The position numbers were made by a program, and so were the translations under genes. The notes under the pieces were generated by a model, which made no database searches, had not been told where the DNA came from, and was given only the letters and a program-made list of their open reading frames with translations. 10,462 nucleotides of DNA from Planctomycetota bacterium (lineage in GTDB: Bacteria > Planctomycetota > Planctomycetia > Planctomycetales > Planctomycetaceae): assembly GCA_027622115.1 (NCBI GenBank), contig JAQBZS010000160.1:1-10462 (forward strand), written 5' to 3'. Positions 1-7,800 of the stretch are shown piece by piece (position 1 is the stretch's first letter; the number at the start of each line of letters is the position of its first letter).

Positions 1-1
1 A

Positions 2-43
2 CCCGACCCCAGCTCTCCACACGCGTTACGTGCAGACGGTTAG
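2..43 (+). CDS. Possible C-terminal end of an upstream gene (partial)
   Basis: Reading from position 2, the frame gives 13 codons (PDPSSPHALRADG) and then a TAG stop at 41-43, nine bases before the ATG of the mreD-like gene. If real, this is the tail of the preceding gene of the same operon, and mreC would be the usual neighbour of mreD. The fragment is too short to identify, and the other two frames are also open at the window edge. The frame was chosen only because its stop is closely spaced to the next start. Confidence 0.3.
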   Translation, partial: PDPSSPHALRADG

Positions 44-52
44 GGACGACCG

Positions 53-571
53 ATGCGGACAATCATGTTCAGCCTGGCTTTGATCGTCGCGATGGTCTTG
101 GAAACCTCGCTGCCGCTGGCCCACGGTCCCGACTGGTTTGCCTTTGTCTTGGCACTCATCCTGTGGCAGTGGGACTGCGCATCGGCAGTCGTGCTGGCGG
201 CGATCACCGGGTTTGGCGCCGATTGCGTTTCGTCGACCCAGTTCGGCGTGCAGATGTTTTGGGCCGTCATCGTGGTTTCCGCCGGGCTGAGTCTGAAGCG
301 TCATGAAGCGCTGTCGTTGTTGCGGACGGCCATGGCAACGTTTGTGATCACCGTGGCATGGCGCCTGGGCTGCGGCACGTCCGACAGTTTGCTGTCCCGC
401 GATTTCGATTGGCAAATTGTCGCGTGGACATCGATCGTCGCTGCGGGTTGGACGGCACTGTTGGTCTTCGTCATCGGCCTGATTCCGCAAGCGTTTCTGT
501 CGTCGACGCATCATCAATCGGCTCGGCGACGAAAATCGAGTCGCTTGACGGGCCTTTCATTGGACTCATAA
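53..571 (+). CDS. mreD: MreD-like rod shape-determining membrane protein
   Basis: This 172-residue protein is very hydrophobic, with about five to six membrane segments (roughly residues 4-22, 27-40, 42-55, 66-80, 92-107 and 121-145) and a short basic C-terminal tail (ARRRK near 157-161). Size, topology and pattern fit MreD: a PDW motif starts the second helix, and an acidic residue in GFGADCVSS, followed by a helix beginning TQFGVQ, resembles the family's G-x-x-x-D-x-x-S...LG segment. MreD sits in the inner membrane and works with MreC, MreB and the cell-wall elongation proteins. The ATG at 53 follows GGGA at 43-46, a weak but usable ribosome site just after the stop of a possible upstream gene, as expected in an mreCD operon. 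MreD diverges fast, so the name rests on profile-like features and not on strict motifs. A generic small membrane protein is the alternative. Confidence 0.6.
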   Translation: MRTIMFSLALIVAMVLETSLPLAHGPDWFAFVLALILWQWDCASAVVLAAITGFGADCVSSTQFGVQMFWAVIVVSAGLSLKRHEALSLLRTAMATFVITVAWRLGCGTSDSLLSRDFDWQIVAWTSIVAAGWTALLVFVIGLIPQAFLSSTHHQSARRRKSSRLTGLSLDS

Positions 572-572
572 T
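545..572 (+). promoter_or_regulatory. Candidate sigma70-like promoter for the SRP RNA
   Basis: TTGACG at 545-550 and CATAAT at 567-572 are separated by 16 bases, which is close to the TTGACA-17-TATAAT consensus. The predicted start would be near 579, about 50 bases before the base-paired 5' end of the SRP RNA, so 5' trimming would be needed. The promoter lies inside the last codons of the mreD-like gene. The only -10-like sequence nearer the RNA (GATACG at about 618-623) has no clear -35 partner. Confidence 0.45.
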
Positions 573-627
573 GCGGCCCTCTCAAATCCGGCAGCAGAAC
601 CTCCAATCAAGAATCGCGATACGTTTG

Positions 628-750
628 GCGGGGGTGAAACGCTGCCTCCGAGTGCGGTGGGTCCGTGTGAACCGAGTCAGGGCCGAAAGGCAGCAGCTCT
701 AAGCATTCCGCCCAGGTGCGCGAGGAGGCAGCGTTTTGCTCCCGCAGTTT
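628..750 (+). ncRNA. ffs: Signal recognition particle RNA, small bacterial (4.5S) type
   Basis: This RNA binds Ffh to form the bacterial signal recognition particle, which carries ribosomes making membrane proteins to FtsY and the translocon. The hallmark domain IV hairpin is present: GCC at 682-684 and GGC at 689-691 enclose a GAAA (GNRA) tetraloop. Below it lies the symmetric internal loop, CAGG at 678-681 opposite AGCA at 692-695, which Ffh's M domain binds. Next comes a short stem of GAGT (674-677) with GCTC (696-699). The asymmetric loop follows, with GTGAACC on the 5' side and TAAG on the 3' side. The molecule is closed by a continuous 22-base-pair helix, 628-649 with 724-745, including three G-U wobbles. 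The total of about 120 bases fits the small type without an Alu domain. The exact ends are inferred from the helix. Confidence 0.93.
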
Positions 751-752
751 TG
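724..752 (+). terminator. Probable intrinsic terminator at the SRP RNA 3' end
   Basis: The 3' strand of the closing helix (724-745) is followed by AGTTTTGTTT (746-755), a T-rich run as in Rho-independent terminators. The stem's 5' half is far upstream, at the start of the SRP RNA, so the whole folded RNA would act as the terminator hairpin. Confidence 0.45.
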
Positions 753-799
753 TTTCCGGCGAGTCAGCATGACGCGTTCCACACGCTGAATAATCTCAG

Positions 800-876
800 T
801 CGTTGAACCGTCAGCCGCAGGCGTACGCGTGTTGACATCCACAACACGCGTACGCCTTCGGCTCACGGTTCAACGA
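800..876. repeat. 35-base near-perfect inverted repeat (long hairpin)
   Basis: Arms at 800-834 and 842-876 pair at 33 of 35 positions, with mismatches only at 812/864 and 818/858, around a 7-base loop (835-841, ACATCCA). The arms begin CGTTGAACCG and include the self-palindrome GCGTACGC at 821-828. No T-run follows the right arm, so it is not an ordinary intrinsic terminator, although it could block or process transcripts between the SRP RNA and the aldolase gene. Such a structure fits a dispersed palindromic (REP-like) intergenic element. Only one copy lies in the window, so repetition is not shown here. Confidence 0.8.
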
Positions 877-920
877 GCTATTCCCGGCTCTCGCTCGTCC
901 CTCGGTAATGCGGAATCCCC

Positions 921-1718
921 ATGAAGAAAAACCCCGTCAAAGCGGCTCTCAAGGCCGGCAAAGCGCAGGTCGGAACGTGGCTCTCATTCGGCGACCTGTA
1001 TGCCACGCGCGTGATGGCTCGCGTCGGCTTTCCGTGGCTGACCGTGGACATGGAGCATTCGCCGATTGATTGGAGTCAAGCCGCCGCATTATTCGGCGCG
1101 ATTGCCGATGCCGGTTGCGTCCCGCTGGCCCGAGTGCCACGCGGAAATCACGATTTGATCAAACGAGTTCTGGACAGCGGAGCCCACGGAATCGTGGTGC
1201 CGATGGTCAACACCGTCGAGGAAGCCAAGATCGCGATCGCCGCCGCGAAGTATCCACCCGAAGGCGATCGCTCGGTCGGCGGCGGGTTGCACGCGTTGAA
1301 TTTCGATGCCTCTGCCGGTGACTACTACAAGCATGCCAACGACGAAATCCTCGTGATCTTGCAGACGGAGTCTCCGCAAGGCGTGGAAAACGCCGAAGCG
1401 ATTTATGCATTGCCCGGAGTCGACGCCATTTTTGTCGGCCCGAATGACCTGACGTTTCAAATGCGTGGACCGGACGGCATCGACCCGTCACCCGACGAAT
1501 TAGAAGCCATGCTGCAACGAGTTTTGGCGGCGGGAAAGAAGGTTGGCACTCCAGTGGGGCTGCACGTGCAAACCACGGACATGGTTCGCAAACGGACTGC
1601 GGAAGGCTGGCAATTCATCGCACTCGGCAGCGAGATGCGGATGATGCTCACACAAGCCCAAGCGTTCGTGGCCGACTTGAACTTGCGGGAAGATGTCGCT
1701 GATCTCGCTCGTTATTAG
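921..1718 (+). CDS. HpcH/HpaI family class II aldolase
   Basis: This 265-residue protein is a full-length member of the metal-dependent pyruvate aldolase family (HpaI, GarL and RhmA types, citrate-lyase-like TIM barrel). Family members cleave 2-keto-3-deoxy acids to pyruvate and an aldehyde in the cytoplasm. Expected active-site features are visible: the N-terminal GTWLSFG strand, DMEHSPID with His46, ARVPRG with Arg71 or Arg74, GAHGIVVPMV, metal-binding Glu150 in LQTES, and VGPNDL with Asp176 as the second metal ligand. Which aldehyde is released (succinate semialdehyde, tartronate semialdehyde or lactaldehyde) cannot be read from the sequence. The ATG at 921 has only GGA at 912-914 as a possible ribosome site. 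The stop overlaps the Shine-Dalgarno sequence of the next gene, a GlcF-like Fe-S protein, which suggests joint translation and a shared sugar-acid catabolic role. Confidence 0.93.
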   Translation: MKKNPVKAALKAGKAQVGTWLSFGDLYATRVMARVGFPWLTVDMEHSPIDWSQAAALFGAIADAGCVPLARVPRGNHDLIKRVLDSGAHGIVVPMVNTVEEAKIAIAAAKYPPEGDRSVGGGLHALNFDASAGDYYKHANDEILVILQTESPQGVENAEAIYALPGVDAIFVGPNDLTFQMRGPDGIDPSPDELEAMLQRVLAAGKKVGTPVGLHVQTTDMVRKRTAEGWQFIALGSEMRMMLTQAQAFVADLNLREDVADLARY

Positions 1719-1722
1719 GAGG
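1717..1722 (+). promoter_or_regulatory. Strong Shine-Dalgarno overlapping the aldolase stop codon
   Basis: AGGAGG at 1717-1722 overlaps the aldolase TAG (1716-1718). It fixes the GlcF-like start downstream of 1722 and implies translational coupling, because ribosomes finishing the aldolase uncover or reuse this site. It is the best ribosome site in the window. Confidence 0.7.
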
Positions 1723-1733
1723 TGGTGCGGAAG

Positions 1734-3095
1734 GTGCAAGACTCCAAGAATCAGCAATCTGCGATCGAAGACCGTCCGTCGCCGGTCGGCAGTGATATCA
1801 AGTACGACCTATTCTTGGATTGCGTGCATTGCGGCCTGTGTACGTCCGCCTGCCCGACGTACCTCGAAACCGGCAACGAAAACGACAGCCCGCGCGGTCG
1901 CATCTATCTCATGCGAGCCGTCACCGATGGTCGTCTCGAACTCGACGACAAGGTGAAGCGGCACTTGGACTTGTGCCTGGACTGCCGCAGTTGCGAAACG
2001 GCCTGCCCGTCCGGCGTCCAATATGGCCGGCTGATCGAACCGTTTCGCGTGGGGATCCAGGAGCGAGACGCCGCCGCCGGTCGAGACGTCACGAAAAGCT
2101 GGTTTCATCGCTGGATTTTGTACGGGCTGTTTCCCTATCCCAAACGGATGCGAGTCGCCCTGTGGCCGGCTCGGTTGATGCAGCGAGTCCGCTTGAACCG
2201 GCTCATTGAAGCGATCGGTCTGACAAAGTTGCTGCCCAAGAAATTGCGGCGGATGTACGAGCAGTTGCCGCGACTGGCTCCCGCCGGCAAGCCGTTCCCC
2301 GAGGTGCTGCCCGCGATCGGAGCGCGACGTGCGCGCGTCGGTCTGTTCACGGGTTGCGTGGCCGATGCGATGTTTGGCCAGACCAACTGGGCGACGGCAC
2401 GCGTGCTGCAAGCCAATGGTTGCGAAGTGGTCGTGCCGCCGCAGCAGGTGTGTTGCGGCGCCATCCACTATCACAGCGGTGCCGCCGAACCGGCGATGGA
2501 ACGGGCCATCGCGAATGCAGCCGCGTTCAACGTCGACGATCTGGATGCCGTGATCATCAACGTGGCTGGCTGCGGATCGATGCTCAAGGACTACGGCCAC
2601 ATCGCGAACGAATTGCAAACACAAGACGAATTAGCTCGACAACAACTCGGCAAGTTCGCGGCCAAGGTGCGAGATGTCTCGGAGTTTCTCGCGGAACTCG
2701 GACCACGACAGCCGACTGGCGAGATCAGATTGAAAGCCACGTATCACGACGCCTGCCATTTGGTGCATGCTCAAAAGGTACGACAGCAGCCGCGGGATCT
2801 GTTGTCGCTCGTTCCTGGGCTGGAACTCGTCCCGTTGCACGAGTCCGAGATCTGCTGCGGGGCGGCGGGCAGCTATAACCTGACCGAACCAGAAATGTCC
2901 GACGCACTCGCCGAACGCAAACTCGCGCACATCCTGGCGACGGGTGCGGATGCCGTCATCACCGGCAACGCGGGATGCTCGCTGCAAATCCAAGCCGCGA
3001 TTCGCAAAGCCGGACACCGCATTCAAGTCGTTCATCCCATGGACTTGTTGGACGCCAGCTATCGCGGTGAGCAACTTCCCGCACGTACCGACTGA
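1734..3095 (+). CDS. GlcF-like (Fe-S)-binding protein, glycolate/2-hydroxyacid oxidase iron-sulfur subunit type
   Basis: From the GTG at 1734 this is a 453-residue protein. The N-terminus has two 4Fe-4S motifs, CVHCGLCTSACP (Cys30, 33, 36, 40) and CLDCRSCETACP (Cys81, 84, 87, 91). Two CCG (DUF3400/heterodisulfide reductase-like) domains follow: the first has Cys208, CCG at 240-242 and Cys280 in VAGCGSML; the second has Cys341 in YHDACHL, CCG at 374-376 and Cys415 in GNAGCSLQ. This order is that of GlcF, which passes electrons from an FAD-linked GlcD-type dehydrogenase to the respiratory chain; single-CCG proteins such as LutA are shorter. No flavoprotein gene lies beside it, so the substrate is open. 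Starts at 1722 and 1725 are also in frame, but they overlap or touch AGGAGG (1717-1722). GTG at 1734 lies 11 bases after it and is preferred. Confidence 0.9.
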   Translation: MQDSKNQQSAIEDRPSPVGSDIKYDLFLDCVHCGLCTSACPTYLETGNENDSPRGRIYLMRAVTDGRLELDDKVKRHLDLCLDCRSCETACPSGVQYGRLIEPFRVGIQERDAAAGRDVTKSWFHRWILYGLFPYPKRMRVALWPARLMQRVRLNRLIEAIGLTKLLPKKLRRMYEQLPRLAPAGKPFPEVLPAIGARRARVGLFTGCVADAMFGQTNWATARVLQANGCEVVVPPQQVCCGAIHYHSGAAEPAMERAIANAAAFNVDDLDAVIINVAGCGSMLKDYGHIANELQTQDELARQQLGKFAAKVRDVSEFLAELGPRQPTGEIRLKATYHDACHLVHAQKVRQQPRDLLSLVPGLELVPLHESEICCGAAGSYNLTEPEMSDALAERKLAHILATGADAVITGNAGCSLQIQAAIRKAGHRIQVVHPMDLLDASYRGEQLPARTD

Positions 3096-3108
3096 TACGT
3101 CACTCATC

Positions 3109-3132
3109 CCAGGGTCGCGCAGCGCACCCTGG
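3109..3132. repeat. GC-rich hairpin downstream of the GlcF-like gene
   Basis: CCAGGGT at 3109-3115 pairs perfectly with ACCCTGG at 3126-3132. A bulged C and three further G-C pairs extend the stem inward to a 3-base loop. It begins 13 bases after the stop codon, where a terminator would sit, but no T-run follows. It may be a palindromic intergenic element or a transcript-stabilising or terminating hairpin. Apart from this hairpin, the rest of the gap up to 3329 shows only the small palindrome TCGAA-T-TTCGA at 3296-3306. I found no convincing promoter there. Confidence 0.5.
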
Positions 3133-3329
3133 AACGCGATAGTCCCCTCTGTTCCATCCCCATCGGAGTGCCTTGCATGATCGGCTTCGATTATCAGATC
3201 GCCTACATTCGATTTCGGAATCTGTCGCGAAAATCCCGTTGCACACATTTTTGAAACCGAGACACGTCCACCCAAGTCGTCATTCAACGCACTCCTCGAA
3301 TTTCGAACCCGAATACCCAGCGGTCGTCC

Positions 3330-4859
3330 ATGAGAAAATTTCAGTTGAGTTCCGACACACTTCGCAAATTGCTGCTGGTGCCCCCCGTTGTGATCGGCGC
3401 GGTGGTTCTCGTTTGGGTGGGGGCGAATGCCAAGAAGCCCGAACGTGTCGCGCACAAAGAACAGACTCGCGTGTTACGGGTCATCAAAGTGGCAAGGTGC
3501 GACGTGCTGCCGGTCGTGACCGCGTACGGTACTGCACAGCCTGGACAGATTTGGCGAGCCATCGCTGAAGTTCGCGGACGTGTCAGCAGCGTTCACGATG
3601 AACTTCGACCCGGCAGCATCTTGAAAGCCGGTGAAGTCGTCTTGCAGATCGATCGCACCGAGTACGATCTCGCCATCACGCAACTCAACGCCGACATCGC
3701 TCAGGCCCAGGCACAGTTGGCCGAACGGGAAGCTCGCGAAAAGAATGACCAGGCATCGTTGGTGATCGAGAACGACACACTGAAACTTGCCGAAGGTGAA
3801 TTGAATCGAACTCGGGAACTCGCCAAAGACAAAGCGGTGACGTCGGCCGAGTTGGATGCGAAGACTCGCGAAACTTTGGCACAGCGACAGAAGGTGCAGT
3901 CCATAAACAACTCGTTGAACCTCGTGCCGTCACAACGAAAGGCGCTGCTCGCCACAATCGCCGTCAAGCAGGCCAATCTCAAGCAAGCGGGAATCGACGC
4001 GGACAAGACCACGATCGCCACGCCGTTTGCGTGTCGCGTGGGCGATGTGAGTCTTGAGGTCGGTCAGTTTCTCAATGCCGGCCAGGTGTTGTTCGAAGCT
4101 CACGGTACGGCGATGGCTGAAGTGGAAGCGGCGGTGCCCGTCGATCTAGCCGGCACGCTGATTGTGCCGCGAGACAGTCCGCTCGGAAGCACTCTGCCCA
4201 CGATGCAGGGCGTTCGTGACTTGTTTCACATCGATGCCAACGTCGTCGGGACGTCCGGCAGCGACGCGGTCGGTTGGGACGCGCGATTCCTGCGAATCCG
4301 CGAAACACTCGACCCTCGGACGCGCACGATCGGCTTGGTGGTGGGTGTCGATCGACCGTACGAGAAGATCATCCCCGGTCGACGACCGCCGCTGTTGCAG
4401 GGGACGTATTGTCGAGTCACGTTGCGCGGCGAAGCTCGCACGAACCGCGTGGTGATTCCCAGATCGGCCGTGCGAGGCATCATGGAGCGTGACGCCGCGA
4501 CGCCCGCTGCATCGAAGACCGGCGATGCGGCGAATGCACCCCAGCAGTCGGCCGCTGGAAAACGAACGGGCGTGGTCTACGTGCTGGACGAAGACGATCG
4601 ATTGCGACAACGCGCGGTTTCAATCGAGTTCACGCAGGGTTCGTTCGCCGTGATCGCCGATGGTTTGAGCGGCGGCGAAACGTTGGTGGTGTCCGATCCG
4701 ACGCCCGCCGTCGATGGTTTGCTGGTCGAGCCGGTGGTCGATGAATTGCTGCAATCGGACGTCGTCGCTGAAGCCGGCGGAAAGCACACGACGTTCAACA
4801 CTGCGAACGGCTCGCCGAAATCCAAGCAAGCGACGCAAGACAAAGGCGAGCCGCAATGA
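3330..4859 (+). CDS. RND efflux periplasmic adaptor subunit (HlyD/MFP family)
   Basis: This 509-residue membrane fusion protein would link an inner-membrane RND pump to an outer-membrane channel. A basic N-terminus is followed by one membrane anchor (about 13-31) and no lipobox. The first lipoyl half lies at about 72-112 (GRVSSVHDELRPGSILKAGE), an alpha-helical coiled-coil hairpin at about 113-220, and the second lipoyl half at about 226-258 (TPFACRVGDVSLEVGQFLNAGQ). A beta-barrel domain follows to about 368, and a membrane-proximal domain starts near NRVVIPRSAV (372-381). Two stretches look longer than usual: about 278-318, and an Ala/Ser/Gln-rich linker at about 384-412. The C-terminal tail from 480 is polar and probably disordered. 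No Shine-Dalgarno sequence precedes the ATG. The gene ends in an ATGA overlap with the permease, so the two are translationally coupled. The substrate cannot be inferred. Confidence 0.93.
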   Translation: MRKFQLSSDTLRKLLLVPPVVIGAVVLVWVGANAKKPERVAHKEQTRVLRVIKVARCDVLPVVTAYGTAQPGQIWRAIAEVRGRVSSVHDELRPGSILKAGEVVLQIDRTEYDLAITQLNADIAQAQAQLAEREAREKNDQASLVIENDTLKLAEGELNRTRELAKDKAVTSAELDAKTRETLAQRQKVQSINNSLNLVPSQRKALLATIAVKQANLKQAGIDADKTTIATPFACRVGDVSLEVGQFLNAGQVLFEAHGTAMAEVEAAVPVDLAGTLIVPRDSPLGSTLPTMQGVRDLFHIDANVVGTSGSDAVGWDARFLRIRETLDPRTRTIGLVVGVDRPYEKIIPGRRPPLLQGTYCRVTLRGEARTNRVVIPRSAVRGIMERDAATPAASKTGDAANAPQQSAAGKRTGVVYVLDEDDRLRQRAVSIEFTQGSFAVIADGLSGGETLVVSDPTPAVDGLLVEPVVDELLQSDVVAEAGGKHTTFNTANGSPKSKQATQDKGEPQ

Positions 4860-7800
4860 TGGAGATGCTCGTTCGCCACCGCACCGCGGCCAATCTGTTG
4901 ATGCTGCTGTTTCTCGCCGCTGGCGTGTACGCCCTTCCGCAATTGCGTCGCGAGACGTTTCCCGACTTCGCGGCATCGGAAGTTGAGATTCGCATTGCCT
5001 ATCCCGGTGCCACCGCCGCGGATGTCGAAGAAGCGATTTGTCGCCGCGTCGAGGATGCGTTGGACGGCGTGAAATTCGTGAAGGAATTGCGCTCGGATGC
5101 TCGCGAGGGTCTGGCCGTTTTCACCGCGGAAATGGAAAACACCGGCCACCTCGCCACATTCCAGAACGATCTTGAAACCGAAGTCAAAGCGATCACCGAT
5201 TTCCCGGACAATGTCGAAGACGCAATCATTCGGCAGCTTGGCCAGACCGACGTCGTGATGGTGTTGCTTGCCGCCGGACCGATGAGTGCGGGCGATTTGA
5301 AGGTCTATTGCGAACAACTCAAGGACCGCCTGCAAGAATTACCGGAAGTCTCGCTGGTCGCTTTGGAAGGTTTTTCGGACCGCCAGTTTCGCGTCGAGTT
5401 GTCTCGCGAAAAGCTGCGGCGGTACGGCCTGTCGGTCGATCAAGTGGCGAAACTCATTTCGCGGCAAAGTCTGAGCGTCCCGGCGGGCGTGGTCGAAACG
5501 GGTGACAGCGACATTCTGATTCGGTTTGTCGAGGAACGCCGGTCGGTCACCGAGATCGAGGATGTGGTGCTGACCGGAGTTGTTGGCGGAGCAGAAATCC
5601 GCGTCCGTGATGTGGGCCACGTGATCGATACGTTCGAAAACCCGGAGGAGAAAAACTTACTGGGGCAGCGACGTGCCGGCGTGTTGCGGATCGAAAAGAC
5701 CAAGGACGAAGACATCATCCGCGTGGCGCAAGCGGTTCGCTTCTTCGTGCAGTCGGAACGCGAACGGCATCCGCAAATCGAATTGAAGATTACGCAGGAC
5801 GGTTCCACATTGGTTCAGCAGCGGCTGGACATGCTGGTCACCAATGGCTGGCAAGGCATGTTGTTGGTGTTCATTGCGATGTGGGTGTTCTTCAACGTGC
5901 GGCTGTCGTTCTGGGTGGTGATGAGCCTGCCTGTGTCGTTCATGGGTGCGTTTTTCTTTTTGCCGATGCTGGGGCTGACCATCAACATGATGACGATGGT
6001 GGCCTTCCTGTTGGCGCTCGGCCTGTTGATGGATGACGGCATCGTGATCGCCGAAAACATCGCCAGCCATCGGGCACAAGGGAAACCGGCCATGCAATCC
6101 GCCGTGGACGGCATGCGAGAAGTTTCGTCCGGCGTGCTGTCGTCGTTTCTGACCACGGTCTGCGTGTTGGGGCCACTCGCCCAGCTCTCTGGGTTCATCG
6201 GCAAGGTGTTGGAAGTCATCCCGATGGTGCTGATCTTGGTGATGGCGATCAGCCTGGTCGAAGCGTTTTGCATCCTGCCGGCACATCTGGGACATGCACT
6301 GCATCACGTCGATGGCAAGTCGGTCGGTGCGATTCGTCAACGAGTGGACGCCGCCGTGGAATGGCTGCGCGAGCGAGTCGTCGGCCGATTGCTCGATCGC
6401 TTACTCCGGTGGCGTTACCTGTTTGTCGGCTGCGTGGTCGGTGTGTTCTGCATCACGCTGGGACTCTTCACGTCCGGCGTTGTCGGTTTCCAAGGCTTTC
6501 CCGACTTGGAAGGCGATGTGGTCGTCGCCCGAATCTTGTTGCCTCAAGGCACGCCGCTCAACAAGACCGAAGCTGTCATTCGACGGCTGACGGATTCGCT
6601 GGATCGGATCAACGAGCGATTCGCGGACGATCAACCGCAGGGCAAGGAGTTGCTGGAAACGGTCAACGTGCAGTTCAACCGCAACCAGGACGCGTTCGAG
6701 TTTGGGGCTCACGTGGCGACAATTTCCGTCGATTTGCTCACCAGCGAACAGCGGTCGCTCACGGTCGACGAATTCGTGTCGGCTTGGCGAACGGAAATTG
6801 GGCAGCTCCCGGATGTGATCAGCCTGACGTTCGGCGAGCCTGGATTTGGTCCGGCTGGCCGGCCGATCGAGATCCGATTTCAGGGCGAGAACCTGACGGA
6901 ACTCAAGCGGGCGGCCGGTGAGGCTCAAGCATGGTTCGCGGATTTCGCCGGTGTGTCGAACCTCACGGATGACATCCGACCGGGCAAGCAGGAGGTCCGC
7001 ATTCGATTGAAGGCCGGAGCCGTGGGACTCGGGTTGGATGCGTCCGCGATGGCCGGTCAGTTGCAAGCCGCGTTTCAAGGGGCCACGGCCAACGATATCC
7101 AAGTGGGGCCGGAGCAGTACGAAATCGACGTGCAATTCCAAGCGTCCGATCAAGACAGTTTGGCCGACCTGGACGACTTTGCCTTTGTGTTGGCCGACGG
7201 CGGTCAAATCCCGCTGTCCGCGGTGGCCGACATGGAATTGTCCCGAGGCTGGGCTCGAATCGGCCACATTAACGGCAAACGCACGGTGACTTTGATCGGC
7301 GATATTGATCCGAAAGTGACCAACACCATCGCGCTGATTCAGAAATTCGAACAGGAGAAGCTGCCGGAAATCGCCGAGCAACATCCGGGTGTGGGCGTGT
7401 TGATTGAAGGGGAATCTCAAGAGGCGGCCATCACGAACGCGTCGATGCGGCGAGCCATGGTGATCGGACTCCTCGGGATGTTCTTGCTGCTGAGCTTTCA
7501 GTTCGAAAGTTGGCTCGAACCGTTGGTTGTGATGGTCACGATCCCTTTGGCACTGATTGGCGTGATCTTGGGTCACTTGATCATGGGTTTGAACATGAGC
7601 ATGCCGAGTCTATTGGGATTTGTATCGCTGTCCGGCGTGGTGGTGAACGATTCGATCTTGCTGGTGCTGTTCCTCAAGAAAGCCAGTGCCGACGGAGCCG
7701 ATATCCTCGAGTCCGCCGCTCAAGCCAGCCGTCTTCGCTTCCGGGCGATCATGCTGACGTCGGTCACCACGATCGCCGGATTGGTGCCGCTGCTGTTCGA

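Noticed and set aside
358..702. 114-codon + strand frame reaching into the gap after the mreD-like gene
   Set aside because: It overlaps the membrane-protein gene in another frame and runs through most of the SRP RNA. It has an Arg-rich composition and no plausible ribosome site.
832..837. TTGACA, a perfect -35 hexamer in the loop region of the inverted repeat
   Set aside because: No acceptable -10 hexamer occurs 16-18 bases downstream (CCTTCG lies at 855-860), and the element sits inside the hairpin.
2631..3455. 274-codon open frame on the - strand spanning the GlcF-like gene end and the spacer
   Set aside because: It is antisense to cysteine-motif coding sequence and then runs through a hairpin and spacer. 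It has no ribosome site or recognisable family.
3173..3568. Possible small gene in the spacer before the efflux adaptor
   Set aside because: Most of it overlaps the adaptor in another frame, the sequence has no family features, and no Shine-Dalgarno sequence is present.
6401..7576. Long open frame (391 codons) on the - strand
   Set aside because: It lies entirely antisense to the RND permease, whose family motifs are unmistakable. Its translation is rich in His, Arg and Gln with no recognisable domain, as expected from a high-G+C shadow frame.
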